Program-made: the position numbers and the translations under genes
The notes under the pieces: model-generated
Told to the model about the DNA's origin: nothing
Seen by the model: the letters and a program-made list of their open reading frames with translations, nothing else
Databases searched by the model: none
From: Povalibacter uvarum
GTDB taxonomy: Bacteria; Pseudomonadota; Gammaproteobacteria; Steroidobacterales; Steroidobacteraceae
Assembly: GCF_014202975.1 (NCBI RefSeq)
Contig: NZ_JACHHZ010000002.1
Span: forward strand, 1,121,018-1,185,017
Direction: 5' to 3'
Length of the DNA: 64,000 nucleotides
In this document: positions 1 through 9,844 of the stretch, in pieces
Position numbering within the stretch: the first letter of the stretch is position 1
How the letters are laid out: each line of letters starts with the position of its first letter

Positions 1-1018
1 TGTCGAACGATGCAGTGCCGATCACATTCTTGCCGACGCCCGGTGCGCTGGCCGAGTAGAGGCCGTTCGCACCGCTGTTGCCGATCGACGTGACGACGAT
101 CATGCCCTTGTTCACGAGCCGCGACGCTGCAGCAGCCGTCGGGTACTGCGGCCACTGATACGGGGCGCCGATGCTCATGTTGAGGATGTCCATGCCGTCG
201 GCCAGCGCGCGCTCCATCGCCTCGAGCATGATCTCGGACGTCGTGGAGCCGTCGCAGCCGAACACACGGTAGGCGCCGAAGCTCACCTTAGGTGCTACGC
301 CGCGGATCGTGCCGTTCGCGCCGACGATGCCGGCGACATGCGTGCCGTGGCCGTTGCAGTCATCCGGGAATGCATCGGGAACAGCGACCGGGTTGTAGGT
401 GGGCGAAGTGTCGTCGGCGTTGAACGCATCGCCAACGAAGTCCCAGCCGGTGAACACGCGGCAGCCCGGACCGAAGCAGCCACCCAGGGCCGGATGGTCA
501 TAGTCGATGCCCGTGTCCATGATCGCGACCTTCACGCCTTCGCCCGTGAGGCCCAGCGTGTTCTGCGCGATGTCGGCGCCGGTCTGCTTGATCGCGGTGA
601 CGAGTTCGATGCCGGGCTGCGTGGAAGCCTTCGGCGGCGTGAACGTCATGACCGGATAGATTGCCTTGACGCCCGCGAGACGCCGCAGCTTGGCCACGTC
701 GTCGGGGTTGATCTCGACGGAGACGCCGTTCCACAGCGTGCTGTAGGAGTAGCGTTCGACGTAGTTCAGTCTTTCAGTAGCCGCTGCTGCGCGGAACGTT
801 TCATGTTCTGCGTTCAGCGAGCGGGCGCTGGTGCCCTCCGTGGCGGGTGCACTGTTGAACTCGACGAACCAGAGGCGGGAGGTTTCGTCGATCGGCCCGG
901 TGTCCTCGACGTCGCTGTCGTCGCCGTAACTTTGCGCCTGCAGCGCCAGCGGCGCGAATGCCGCGGACAGTATGAACGCCGCGAGCGGCCATCGCGGTTT
1001 CGATGCACGTTGATCCAT
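1..1018 (-). CDS. Secreted S8 family serine peptidase (subtilase), C-terminus beyond the window edge
   Basis: Read in the complement from an ATG at 1018 and still open at base 1. Residues 1-29 look like a signal peptide ending near AQA/LQAQS. Residues about 48-128 resemble an I9-type inhibitory propeptide (LWFVEFNSAP... VKAIYPVMTF). The peptidase domain follows, with catalytic Asp168 in AIMDTGID and His224 in NGHGTHVAGI. The oxyanion Asn region (NMSIGAP, TSIGNSG) is visible; the catalytic Ser would lie outside the window. It is probably exported and self-processed. An unusually long 419-bp leader with inverted repeats precedes it. Family assignment is firm; substrate unknown. Confidence 0.93.
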   Translation of the reverse strand, partial: MDQRASKPRWPLAAFILSAAFAPLALQAQSYGDDSDVEDTGPIDETSRLWFVEFNSAPATEGTSARSLNAEHETFRAAAATERLNYVERYSYSTLWNGVSVEINPDDVAKLRRLAGVKAIYPVMTFTPPKASTQPGIELVTAIKQTGADIAQNTLGLTGEGVKVAIMDTGIDYDHPALGGCFGPGCRVFTGWDFVGDAFNADDTSPTYNPVAVPDAFPDDCNGHGTHVAGIVGANGTIRGVAPKVSFGAYRVFGCDGSTTSEIMLEAMERALADGMDILNMSIGAPYQWPQYPTAAAASRLVNKGMIVVTSIGNSGANGLYSASAPGVGKNVIGTASFD

Positions 1019-1437
1019 TGGAAAATCCCCGAAGTTGTTATAGCGCCTGATGCGCTTTCGCCTGGGGGATGTCTGCCGCCGATCGAGCGCGCACACAGCC
1101 CGCATCGAAACCCGCACCTCCATGCGACACAGGCGGCATTGCCCGAATCGCAACGGGACGCGAGCCGCAGCGTTGCCGCACGCAACGGTTGAGTGAAACT
1201 TGCGGGAACTGATCGCGGCTCGCGCAATCGTCGCGACTGACGCTACTCCTGCGATTCTGTGAATTCAATCACATTAAAGGGCGTTGCAAATGCAACGGAG
1301 GCGACCGCGAGAGTCGTGCGAGCTTGTATACAGACGAAGCCGCGAGCGAGGAAGCTACGAGCAGTGAGCCGGACGAAGAAAGCAGGCGGATGCGGCCATA
1401 CGTCGGTGCGCGTGAACCTGCGAACGATCGAGCAGCA
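1019..1437. other. 419-bp intergenic region upstream of the subtilase
   Basis: No credible gene on either strand. It contains two inverted repeats built on the same hexamer CGTTGC/GCAACG (1171-1187 and 1282-1297), a further GCAACG at 1150-1155, and a short AGCGC...GCGCT hairpin at 1042-1056 close to the subtilase start. It probably holds the subtilase promoter; no convincing -35/-10 pair is visible. Confidence 0.6.
1282..1297. promoter_or_regulatory. Operator-like perfect inverted repeat CGTTGCA-AA-TGCAACG
   Basis: Seven-base arms with a 2-bp spacer, perfectly symmetric. The core CGTTGC recurs as a second inverted repeat, CGTTGC-N5-GCAACG, at 1171-1187. Repeated use of one half-site upstream of a single gene suggests a transcription-factor site for the subtilase; the protein is unknown. 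Confidence 0.4.
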
Positions 1438-2424
<987 letters not shown>

Positions 2425-4971
2425 TCACTTGCTCGTCTTCTTGCTCTTCGCCTTCGCCGGGGCCTTTGCTGGAGCTTTCGCCTTGGCGGTTTTCGCTGCG
2501 GGTTTGGCCGCGCTCTTCGCCGGGGGCTTTGCGGATTCGGCCTTCTTGGCGGTTGTTTTCGCCGCCGTCTTCGCAGCCGCCTTGAGGGGCTTTTCCTTCG
2601 GCTCCGCCGCCGTCTTTGCGGGTTCCGCCGTCTTCGCCACCTTCCTGGCGCCGAATCGACCGCGACGTTCCGGAGCGGCTGCGAGCAGCTCGCGGCATTC
2701 ATCGAGCGTCAGCGTCTTCGGTTCGCGTTCCTTGGGAATCTTTGCGTTCTTCACGCGATCGGTGATGTACGGGCCATAGCGGCCGTTCAGCACCTGGATG
2801 CCCGCATCGGGGAAATCGAGAATGATGCGGTTCGCATCGAGCTCTTCTTTTGCACGGATCAGTTCCAGCGCGCGCGGCAGCTCGACTGTGTAGGGATCGT
2901 CATCCTTGATCGACGCAAACTTCTTCTCGCCGTACTGCACGTAAGGACCGAAGCGGCCGATCGCCACCCGGATCGGCTTGCCATCCGGCATGTGACCGAC
3001 CGTGCGCGGCAGCTTGAAGAGCTCGAGGGCTTCCTGCAGGACGATCGTGTCCATGCGCTGATGCGGACGCAGGCTCGCAAACTTCGGCTTCTCTTCGTCG
3101 TCCTTCGTGCCGAGCTGCACGAAGGGACCGTACTTGCCGTAGCGTACGGAAATCGGCTTGCCGGTCACCGGATCCTTGCCGAGCTCGCGGGCTTCCGACA
3201 CATCTTCGCGAGTGACCGATTTGTCGACGAAGTCGACCTGGTGCTTGAAGTCTTTCCAGAAACGGTCGAGCACCGGTACCCACTGTTCCTTGCCGTCGGC
3301 GATCTCGTCGAGATCGTCTTCCATCTTGGCGGTGAAGCCGTAGTCGACGTAGTGCTCGAAGTTGCGGGTCAGGAACTTGTTGACGATCTTGCCGAGGTCG
3401 GTCGGGAAGAAGCGCTTGTTCAGCAGCTCCGAGTACTTCTTGTTGACCAGTGTCTGAATGATGCTCGCGTACGTCGACGGGCGACCGATGCCGTACTCTT
3501 CGAGCGCCTTCACGAGGCTTGCTTCCGAATAACGGGGCGGCGGTTCGGTGAAGTGCTGCTCGGGCCGGATTTCGACGAGCTTCAGCTCGTCGCCGACTTC
3601 CATCGGCGGCAGGATGCGATCGTTGTCGTCGTCGGCCACATCGTCCATGCCTTCCTTGTAGACGGCGATGTAGCCCGGCTTCACGAGCGTCGAACCATTG
3701 GCACGCAGCACCGCGGCGGCGCCGTCGCGCTTCGCGCTCTTGCCGGGAACGAGGTCGATGGCGACCGTGTCGTAAACCGCCGGCTCCATCTGGCTCGCAA
3801 CGGCGCGCTTCCAGATGAGGCTGTAGAGCTTCAGCTGATCCGGATCGATCTTGCCTTCGAGCTTATCGGGCATGACCGCCGCCGAGGTCGGGCGGATCGC
3901 TTCGTGCGCTTCCTGCGCGTTCTTCGACTTCGTCTTGTAAGTGCGTGGCTCGGCGGGCAAGGAGTCCTTGCCGTAAGTGCGTTCGATGACCTGCCGGATC
4001 TCCGTCAGGGCCTCGGCCGCGAGGTTGACCGAGTCGGTACGCATATAAGTGATGAGACCGACGGCGCCTTCGCCGAAGTCGACACCTTCATAGAGCTGCT
4101 GCGCGAGGCGCATCGTGCGTTGCGCGCCGAAGCCGAGCTTGCGCGCGGCTTCCTGTTGCAGCGTCGATGTCGTGAAGGGCGGCGCCGGATTGCGCTTGCG
4201 CTGCTTGCGATCGATCGACGCGACACTCAGGTTGCCAGATGCGGCCTTCTCGATGCTGGCGCGGACTTCGTTGGCCTGCGCTTCATTGGTGACCGTGAAC
4301 TGTTCGACCTTGTCGCCCCGGTACTCGATCAGTCGCGCCGGGAACGCCTGCGCGGCCTTCTGGGCGTCGGCGTCGATGGTCCAGTATTCGCGAGCCACGA
4401 AGCGGGCGATTTCATCTTCGCGCTCGCAGATCATCCGCAGTGCCGGGCTCTGGACGCGGCCGGCGGATGCGCCCGGCAGTCCCGCTTTTTTCCACAGCAG
4501 CGGCGACAGGTTGAAGCCCACGAGATAGTCGAGTGCGCGACGCGCCTGCTGCGCGTTGACCAGATCCCTCGAGATCTCCCGCGGCTGCTGGATCGCCTCG
4601 CGAATGGCGTTGCGGGTGATTTCGTAGAAGACGACGCGATGCACGTCCTTGCCGTCGAGCGCCTTCTGATCCTTCAGCAGCTCGGTGAGATGCCAGGAGA
4701 TCGCTTCGCCTTCGCGATCAGGGTCGGTTGCGAGGTAGAGCGCGCCGGCTTTCTTCAGCGCCTTCGCGATGGCCTGAACGTGCTTCTCGTTCTTCTCGAG
4801 AATCTGATAGCGCATCGCGAACTTGTGCTTCGGATCGACCGCGCCTTCCTTGGGCACGAGATCGCGCACGTGGCCATAGGAGGCCAATACCTCGAAGTTG
4901 TTCCCGAGATATTTCTTGATGGTTTTCGCCTTCGCGGGCGATTCGACGATGACGAGATTCTTCTGGTCCAT
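2425..4971 (-). CDS. topA: DNA topoisomerase I (type IA)
   Basis: Relaxes negative supercoils. The 848-residue protein opens with the Toprim block LVIVESPAKAKTI, has the acidic ATDPDREGEA motif (Asp83, Asp85) and the catalytic tyrosine Tyr309 in GLITYMRTDSVNL. The C-terminal third carries topoisomerase C-terminal repeats (RYGKYGPFVQLG, AIGRFGPYVQYG, NGRYGPYITD). The four-cysteine zinc fingers of the E. coli enzyme are absent; instead the last ~72 residues (about 777-848) are a Lys/Ala/Pro-rich, histone H1-like tail. The start is fixed by the conserved N-terminus. No Shine-Dalgarno is present: a terminator-like hairpin and T-tract directly abut the ATG. Confidence 0.97.
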   Translation of the reverse strand: MDQKNLVIVESPAKAKTIKKYLGNNFEVLASYGHVRDLVPKEGAVDPKHKFAMRYQILEKNEKHVQAIAKALKKAGALYLATDPDREGEAISWHLTELLKDQKALDGKDVHRVVFYEITRNAIREAIQQPREISRDLVNAQQARRALDYLVGFNLSPLLWKKAGLPGASAGRVQSPALRMICEREDEIARFVAREYWTIDADAQKAAQAFPARLIEYRGDKVEQFTVTNEAQANEVRASIEKAASGNLSVASIDRKQRKRNPAPPFTTSTLQQEAARKLGFGAQRTMRLAQQLYEGVDFGEGAVGLITYMRTDSVNLAAEALTEIRQVIERTYGKDSLPAEPRTYKTKSKNAQEAHEAIRPTSAAVMPDKLEGKIDPDQLKLYSLIWKRAVASQMEPAVYDTVAIDLVPGKSAKRDGAAAVLRANGSTLVKPGYIAVYKEGMDDVADDDNDRILPPMEVGDELKLVEIRPEQHFTEPPPRYSEASLVKALEEYGIGRPSTYASIIQTLVNKKYSELLNKRFFPTDLGKIVNKFLTRNFEHYVDYGFTAKMEDDLDEIADGKEQWVPVLDRFWKDFKHQVDFVDKSVTREDVSEARELGKDPVTGKPISVRYGKYGPFVQLGTKDDEEKPKFASLRPHQRMDTIVLQEALELFKLPRTVGHMPDGKPIRVAIGRFGPYVQYGEKKFASIKDDDPYTVELPRALELIRAKEELDANRIILDFPDAGIQVLNGRYGPYITDRVKNAKIPKEREPKTLTLDECRELLAAAPERRGRFGARKVAKTAEPAKTAAEPKEKPLKAAAKTAAKTTAKKAESAKPPAKSAAKPAAKTAKAKAPAKAPAKAKSKKTSK

Positions 4972-4998
4972 AAAAAAAGAAACCGCGGCAGGCCGCGG
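4972..4998 (-). terminator. GC hairpin plus T-tract between smg and topA, abutting the topA ATG
   Basis: On the minus strand CCGCGG, a 4-nt loop and CCGCGG are followed by TTTCTTTTTTT and then immediately the ATG of topA. The form is that of a rho-independent terminator. It would end dprA-smg transcription, or act as an attenuator for read-through into topA. It occupies the place where the topA ribosome-binding site should be. Confidence 0.7.
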
Positions 4999-5030
4999 CG
5001 CACGTCAATTCCAGTTCTCGTTCCTACGTG

Positions 5031-5510
5031 TCAGTGCACGGCATCCAACCGGTTATCGAACACCAGGTCTTCCATGCGCAAGTAGGCACTTTCCTGCCCC
5101 GGCTGGCTGAACAGCACCATCAATACCACCCATTTCACCTGCTCGATATCGATCTGACGTGCATCCAGCGCGAGCAGACGGTCGATGACCAGCTCGCGCT
5201 GCGAGGCATTCAGGATCCCGATGTTCTCGAGGTACAGGATGTACCCGCGGCAATCGGTATCGAGTCGGGCCTGTTCGCGTGGATCGAAGACCCGGATCGC
5301 GCGCGCCGTCGGCACCGATACCACGCGCTGCGGATCCGCCGACAGTTGCTCGAGCCATTCCAGCGCCCGATCGACTTCGCGTTCGGAGAATCCAGCTCGT
5401 TCCAGTTCGTCCTTGAGGGTGTCGCGGTCGGGTTCGGGAGCAGACTCGATATCGGCGTCGAAATAATTCTCGAAAAGATAAATGAGAATATCGAGAACGC
5501 TTTCCTTCAT
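5031..5510 (-). CDS. smg: Smg family protein (DUF494)
   Basis: 159 residues with the typical start MKESVLDILIYLFENYFD and the conserved pattern of an N-terminal helical part followed by ILNASQRELVIDRLLALD and QIDIEQVKWVVLMVLF. The family is small, cytosolic and widespread in Beta- and Gammaproteobacteria next to dprA and topA; its biochemical role is not established. The ATG lies 1 bp beyond the dprA stop codon, so the two genes are translationally coupled. The transcript probably stops at the hairpin before topA. Confidence 0.93.
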   Translation of the reverse strand: MKESVLDILIYLFENYFDADIESAPEPDRDTLKDELERAGFSEREVDRALEWLEQLSADPQRVVSVPTARAIRVFDPREQARLDTDCRGYILYLENIGILNASQRELVIDRLLALDARQIDIEQVKWVVLMVLFSQPGQESAYLRMEDLVFDNRLDAVH

Positions 5511-5511
5511 T

Positions 5512-6645
5512 TCACTGCCTTGGATATGCGCGGACGTAGAGGCCGCCGGGGTGGGATTGGATGTGCCCCTCTAGCTCGAGGATCAGCAACATCGAAGCCA
5601 CCTCGTCGGCCCCGAGCCCGGTACGCACGACCAGAAGGTCCACGCCGGCCGGCTCGAAGCCGAGGGCATCTAACAGGATTTCATACTCTTTGTCCAATGG
5701 GGGCCAAGAAGCGCCTGATATTTCAGGGTTTCTCCGCGGCGTCGCGTTCCGCGACAGAAATACCGACGGATCGAGGACACGGGCGAGCGAGCGCAGTTCC
5801 TCGAAGATGTCGTCGGTCGTTTCGACCAGTTTGGCGCCCTGACGGATCAGCCGATGGCATCCATGGGACAGCGGACTATGGATCGATCCCGGAATCGCGA
5901 AGACCTCGCGGCCCTGGTCGCTGGCGAGCCGCGCCGTGATGAGTGAGCCGCTGCGGATCGCTGCCTCCACGACCAGCGTTCCGAGCGACAGTCCGCTGAT
6001 GATCCGGTTGCGACGAGGGAAATGTCCCTTGAGCGGCGGCGTGCCGAGCGGCAGTTCGCTGATCAATGCGCCGCGCTCGGCGATCTGTGCCGCGAGCGCT
6101 GCGTTCTCGCGCGGGTAGTCCACGTCGACGCCCGTGCCGCATACCGCGACAGTCGTGCCGCTGCTGAGCGCGCCTTGATGGCTCGCGGCATCGATGCCCA
6201 GCGCGAGGCCGCTCGTGATGGTGAGACCGCAGCGCGCGAGATGCCCTGCGAACGCGTAGGCATTCTCTCGGCCCGCGTGGGTCGGATTGCGTGCGCCGAC
6301 CATGGCGAGTTGCGGCATTGCGAGCAGCGACGGGTCGCCATGCACGTGAAGTGCGATCGGCGCATCCGCAAGTTCCTTGAGCAGGGGCGGGTAGCGCGGG
6401 TCGTCCCAGTGAACGAAGTGACGGTTCGGCTGCTCGAGCCAGCGCAACTCAGCTGCGATGGCCGCTTCGGGAGGCGATTCGAGCCACTGATCCAGCCGCC
6501 TGTCACATCCGGCGTCGAGCCGCGAGGCCGGAGAAGCTTTCAGTAGTGCCTGGGCGGAGCCGAATCGCTGGAGCAGCGGGCTTGCAGTGCGCGAACACAG
6601 TCCAGGGGCATGCGCCAGCGTGATCCATGCCGTGAGATCGTCCAT
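5512..6645 (-). CDS. dprA: DNA-processing protein DprA/Smf
   Basis: Binds incoming single-stranded DNA and loads RecA during natural transformation. In the 377-residue product the Rossmann-like DNA_processg_A core runs from YPPLLKELADAPIALHVHG through MVGARNPT, ITSGLALGIDAASHQGAL, TVAVCGTGVDVDYPREN, FPRRNRIISGLS and EVFAIPGSIHSPLSHG. Residues ~310-377 form a winged-helix-like C-terminal domain (LLDALGFEPAGVDLLVVRTGL). I chose ATG 6645 (MDDLTAWITL) over a GTG three codons upstream. It is first in a dprA-smg unit. Competence is not proved by dprA alone. Confidence 0.95.
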   Translation of the reverse strand: MDDLTAWITLAHAPGLCSRTASPLLQRFGSAQALLKASPASRLDAGCDRRLDQWLESPPEAAIAAELRWLEQPNRHFVHWDDPRYPPLLKELADAPIALHVHGDPSLLAMPQLAMVGARNPTHAGRENAYAFAGHLARCGLTITSGLALGIDAASHQGALSSGTTVAVCGTGVDVDYPRENAALAAQIAERGALISELPLGTPPLKGHFPRRNRIISGLSLGTLVVEAAIRSGSLITARLASDQGREVFAIPGSIHSPLSHGCHRLIRQGAKLVETTDDIFEELRSLARVLDPSVFLSRNATPRRNPEISGASWPPLDKEYEILLDALGFEPAGVDLLVVRTGLGADEVASMLLILELEGHIQSHPGGLYVRAYPRQ

Positions 6646-6757
6646 GCACGGCACTGTAGCCCCGCACGAAAGTGCGCGGCGAAGCAGTAAAGAGGAGCGG
6701 AGCGGAGAAATGCAGCGTCAGCCGGATCGCTGACGCTGCGGCAGTTCAGTGGCGGAC

Positions 6758-7906
6758 TTAAGGATTGCGAGCCGAATCGCCCTGGCGGATTTCCTTCTGC
6801 GATTCCATCACCAGCGCATAGCTCATGCGCGGAGTGGTGCTGAAGATCATGACCAGGCCAATGCGTTCGTCCGGCAGCTGCACTTTCGAACCGCTTTTCA
6901 GCGTCGCGTTGCCGGCTGCGCCGAGCCCACCCTTCTTGTACTTGTCGCGGACGACCTCGCCGCGCTCGAGGACAGCCAGGATGTGTCCGGGTTCGAGGCC
7001 CGCGCTCGAGCCGCGATTCAATGCGATGAGCTGGTACTGGCCCATCACAGTCGCTTCCCGGACGGCAATGACCGTCGCCTGCACATCGCTCGTCGGAGCA
7101 TGCGGCACGAAGTCGTCCTTCACATCGGTGACTTCAGGGAAGAGCTTGTCGCCCTGAAGCGCTTCGCGGGAGGTTTCCGTCAGGATGAGCTTGGCCGGAT
7201 CGCCGGTGGCAGCGACCGGGCCCGCGCCCACATAGATACCGGTGTAGCCGAGCACGTCGTTGTTTTCAGGGTCACGCAACTTGCCGTCGACGTGGATGAT
7301 GCTGTAGCGCGCTTCGGCCGCTGCGTCGCCGATGCCCTTCGCGTAGATCTCGTTGCCCGTCGCGCCGATCATGTGGTCGCCGCGCAGGGCGACGACGTAG
7401 GGCGCCTTCTCGACCTGGTCCTTGTCGAGCAGGACCGGACGGGAGGCAAAACCGGCGATGACGTCGTAGGGCACAGCCGTGATCGCCCGGCTCAGCGGTT
7501 CGCGACGGACCTGCGGCTGCAGGCGCTGGCTGCCGTCCCCGCCGCGCTCCGCGACAGTGAGGCGCGGCTGGCCGTCGATATAAATGAGCTTCAGGACGTC
7601 GCCTGGATAAATAAGGTGCGGATTGGCGACCTGGGGGTTCAGGTACCAGATTTCCGGCCAGTACCAGGGGTCGCGGAGGTAAATCTTCGAGATATCCCAG
7701 AGCGTGTCGCCGGGTTTGACGACGTACTCGTTGGGCGCATCGGCGCTCAGGGGGATGTTGCTGCCGGTAGCGATCGTCCGGTTGTCCTGGGCGGAGGAGG
7801 TCAGCGGGACCGTGCCTGCCGCGAAGGTCAGACACGCCATGACGCCGAGCACCATTGCCGGACGGATTTGCGAAGTCGCAGTCTTCATGCGCCGAACACG
7901 CTCCAT
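6758..7906 (-). CDS. LysM domain-containing exported protein
   Basis: 382 residues. A signal peptide lies near residues 7-40 (MVLGVMACLTFAAG... SSAQD). One LysM domain follows (NEYVVKPGDTLWDISKIYLRDP, IWYLNPQVANPHLIYPGD), so peptidoglycan binding in the periplasm is expected. The remaining ~280 residues have no catalytic motif I recognise, but the combination is common upstream of dprA in Gammaproteobacteria. The ATG at 7906 has AAAGG seven bases before it; ATG 7888 (MKTATSQ) is an alternative. It is divergent from def. Confidence 0.88.
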   Translation of the reverse strand: MERVRRMKTATSQIRPAMVLGVMACLTFAAGTVPLTSSAQDNRTIATGSNIPLSADAPNEYVVKPGDTLWDISKIYLRDPWYWPEIWYLNPQVANPHLIYPGDVLKLIYIDGQPRLTVAERGGDGSQRLQPQVRREPLSRAITAVPYDVIAGFASRPVLLDKDQVEKAPYVVALRGDHMIGATGNEIYAKGIGDAAAEARYSIIHVDGKLRDPENNDVLGYTGIYVGAGPVAATGDPAKLILTETSREALQGDKLFPEVTDVKDDFVPHAPTSDVQATVIAVREATVMGQYQLIALNRGSSAGLEPGHILAVLERGEVVRDKYKKGGLGAAGNATLKSGSKVQLPDERIGLVMIFSTTPRMSYALVMESQKEIRQGDSARNP

Positions 7907-8272
7907 TGCCTTTGGACCATCGATACCCCGTGCCGAATCCTGCTACCCGGGCCTTATAATTCCTTCGGCAGGACGGCTCGGACGCCAGATCGGTCGGGGG
8001 CTGCTGCGGCGCGTCAGGGACCGCCGCAAGGCACCTGAGTTCTAGTCAGTCCTCAATGCCGGTCCGGAGTACCTGATCCGCCACCTTGTTCGTGGGGGAT
8101 CGGGGGTCGCCCGGACCGATATTAAGTTCAACGTTGCCCGAACTTTAGCAGCATCATTGCAACGAGTGCACAAATGGGATTCCGGCCCGAGACGTGGTTC
8201 TCATTCCGGTTGAAATCGAGTCCCCGGACGCAATCCTCCGGTGGCAGCATGAGCGAACGCAGGTGAACAGAC
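7907..8272. other. 366-bp divergent intergenic region between the LysM gene and def
   Basis: No gene seen. It must hold the start signals of both divergent units. On the plus strand a TATAAT occurs at 7955-7960 without a good -35. An 8-bp complement, CGGTCCGG (8060-8067) with CCGGACCG (8111-8118), could close a 43-nt loop. Next to it is an inverted repeat AAGTTC-N10-GAACTT (8124-8145). Confidence 0.5.
8124..8145. promoter_or_regulatory. Operator-like inverted repeat AAGTTC-N10-GAACTT upstream of def
   Basis: Six-base perfect arms with 16-bp centre-to-centre spacing, about 1.5 helical turns, lying 128 bp before the def start codon. No matching regulator is in the window. Confidence 0.3.
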
Positions 8273-8803
8273 ATGGCATTACTTCCCATTCTTGAATTCC
8301 CGGATCCGCGCCTGAGGACCAAGGCCCAGCCGGTGAAGGAAGTCGACGCCGCCCTGCGCAAGCTGATCGACGACATGTTCGAGACGATGTACGCGGCGCC
8401 CGGCATCGGCCTCGCCGCGACACAGGTGAACGTTCACAAGCGACTGCTCGTGATCGACATCAGCGAGTCGCGCAAGGAACCGCTGGCGCTCGTCAACCCC
8501 GAGATCCTTTCGCGCACCGGTGTCGAGGAAACCGAGGAGGGCTGTCTCTCCGTCCCCGGGATCTACGACAAGGTTTCGCGCGCCGAGAAGATCCGCGTCC
8601 GTGCGCTCGACCGCAACGGCAAGCAGATCGAGTTCGATGCCGAAGGGCTGCTCGCGGTCTGCATCCAGCACGAGATGGATCATCTCGACGGCAAGCTCTT
8701 CGTGGATTACCTCTCCGAGCTGAAGCGCACGCGCATCCGCAAGAAGCTCGAGAAGGAACACCGGCAGGAGCCCGCAGGCCGCGCGAAAGTTCCGGCACTC
8801 TGA
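8273..8803 (+). CDS. def: Peptide deformylase
   Basis: Removes the N-formyl group from nascent proteins; metal-dependent. The 176-residue sequence has all three signature motifs: GIGLAATQV (motif 1), EEGCLSVPG with the metal-binding Cys (motif 2) and [17 protein letters not shown] with HEMDH (motif 3). It starts [15 protein letters not shown] as usual. It heads the translation-related run def-fmt-rsmB, with fmt beginning 103 bp downstream. Confidence 0.98.
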   Translation: MALLPILEFPDPRLRTKAQPVKEVDAALRKLIDDMFETMYAAPGIGLAATQVNVHKRLLVIDISESRKEPLALVNPEILSRTGVEETEEGCLSVPGIYDKVSRAEKIRVRALDRNGKQIEFDAEGLLAVCIQHEMDHLDGKLFVDYLSELKRTRIRKKLEKEHRQEPAGRAKVPAL

Positions 8804-8905
8804 CGACCAGCAACGGTATGCGACTGACGGCGAGCGGTCGATGAATCGCCCGCCGCGGTCCGGTGTCCTTCTTCGAATCCACTCGTCGGCGGCCGTTCTC
8901 CCGTA

Positions 8906-9844
8906 ATGCCTGCTTCCCTCTCCATCGTTTTCGCCGGTACGCCGGAGTTTTCCGTGCCGGCGCTCGAAGCCCTCGTCGCGTCGCGCCATCGCGTCGTGGC
9001 CGTCTATACGCAGCCGGATCGTCCCGCTGGCCGCGGCCAGCAACTCGCCATGAGCGCGGTCAAACAATGCGCGCTCAAGCATTCGCTGCGAGTCGAGCAG
9101 CCACAGACGCTGCGCGATCCGGCCGCAGTCGAGCGCCTCGCGCAAATGCGGCCCGATGTGATGGTCGTCGTCGCCTACGGACTCATTCTTCCTGCCGACG
9201 TGCTGGCGATTCCCCGCATGGGTTGCCTGAATATTCACGCGTCGCTGCTGCCACGCTGGCGTGGCGCTGCGCCGATTCATCGCGCGCTGCTCGCGGGTGA
9301 TTCGCAGACAGGCGTGACCATCATGCAGATGGATGTCGGTCTCGATACCGGCCCGATGTTGCTGGAGCGCACGATGCCGATCGGGAATGACGACACGGCA
9401 TCGAGCCTTCACGATCGGCTCGCGCAAATGGGTGCCGAAGCGCTGCTCGAAACGATCGACGGCCTCCTCGACGGATCGATTGCCCCGCGGACGCAGCCGG
9501 CGGAAGGCGCGACGTACGCCGCGAAGATCCGCAAGGAAGAAGCGTTGATCGACTGGACCCGGTCCGCATCGGAGCTTGATCGCCAGGTGCGCGCCTTCAA
9601 TCCGTGGCCCGTCGCAGAGACTCGATGGAATGGGCAGCAATTGCGGGTGTGGCAAGCGAATCTCGCCGACACGCACAGTTCGGCGGCACCGGGGACGCTC
9701 CTGGGCGGCGATGCCAACGGCATTCGCGTGGCGACAGGTTCCGGCGTGCTCAATCTGACTCGCGTGCAGCTCGCAGGACGCAAGGCTGTCACCGCTGCTG
9801 AGTTCCTGAATGCGCAGCGTCTCGACGGGGCTTCGCTAGCGTGA
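8906..9844 (+). CDS. fmt: Methionyl-tRNA formyltransferase
   Basis: Formylates Met-tRNA(fMet) with 10-formyl-THF. The 312 residues start with SIVFAGTPEFSVPALEAL and carry VVVAYGLILP, the hallmark NIHASLLPRWRGAAPIHRA and GDSQTGVTIMQMDVGLDTG, followed by the C-terminal OB-fold domain (AAKIRKEEALIDWTRSA). It ends in a 4-bp overlap with rsmB (GTGA), so the two are translationally coupled. It pairs functionally with def. Confidence 0.98.
   Translation: MPASLSIVFAGTPEFSVPALEALVASRHRVVAVYTQPDRPAGRGQQLAMSAVKQCALKHSLRVEQPQTLRDPAAVERLAQMRPDVMVVVAYGLILPADVLAIPRMGCLNIHASLLPRWRGAAPIHRALLAGDSQTGVTIMQMDVGLDTGPMLLERTMPIGNDDTASSLHDRLAQMGAEALLETIDGLLDGSIAPRTQPAEGATYAAKIRKEEALIDWTRSASELDRQVRAFNPWPVAETRWNGQQLRVWQANLADTHSSAAPGTLLGGDANGIRVATGSGVLNLTRVQLAGRKAVTAAEFLNAQRLDGASLA

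Noticed and set aside
2992-5085. Very long open frame antisense to topA (and similar ones opposite argS and priA)
   Set aside because: High GC content makes mirrored frames open; the sense frames encode clear conserved enzymes and the antisense products show no motif.
7955-7960. TATAAT as the def promoter
   Set aside because: It lies over 300 bp upstream of def and has no -35 partner; kept only as a note.
8860-8905. TTCGAATCC resembling a tRNA T-loop before fmt
   Set aside because: No acceptor stem, D-arm or anticodon arm can be built around it.
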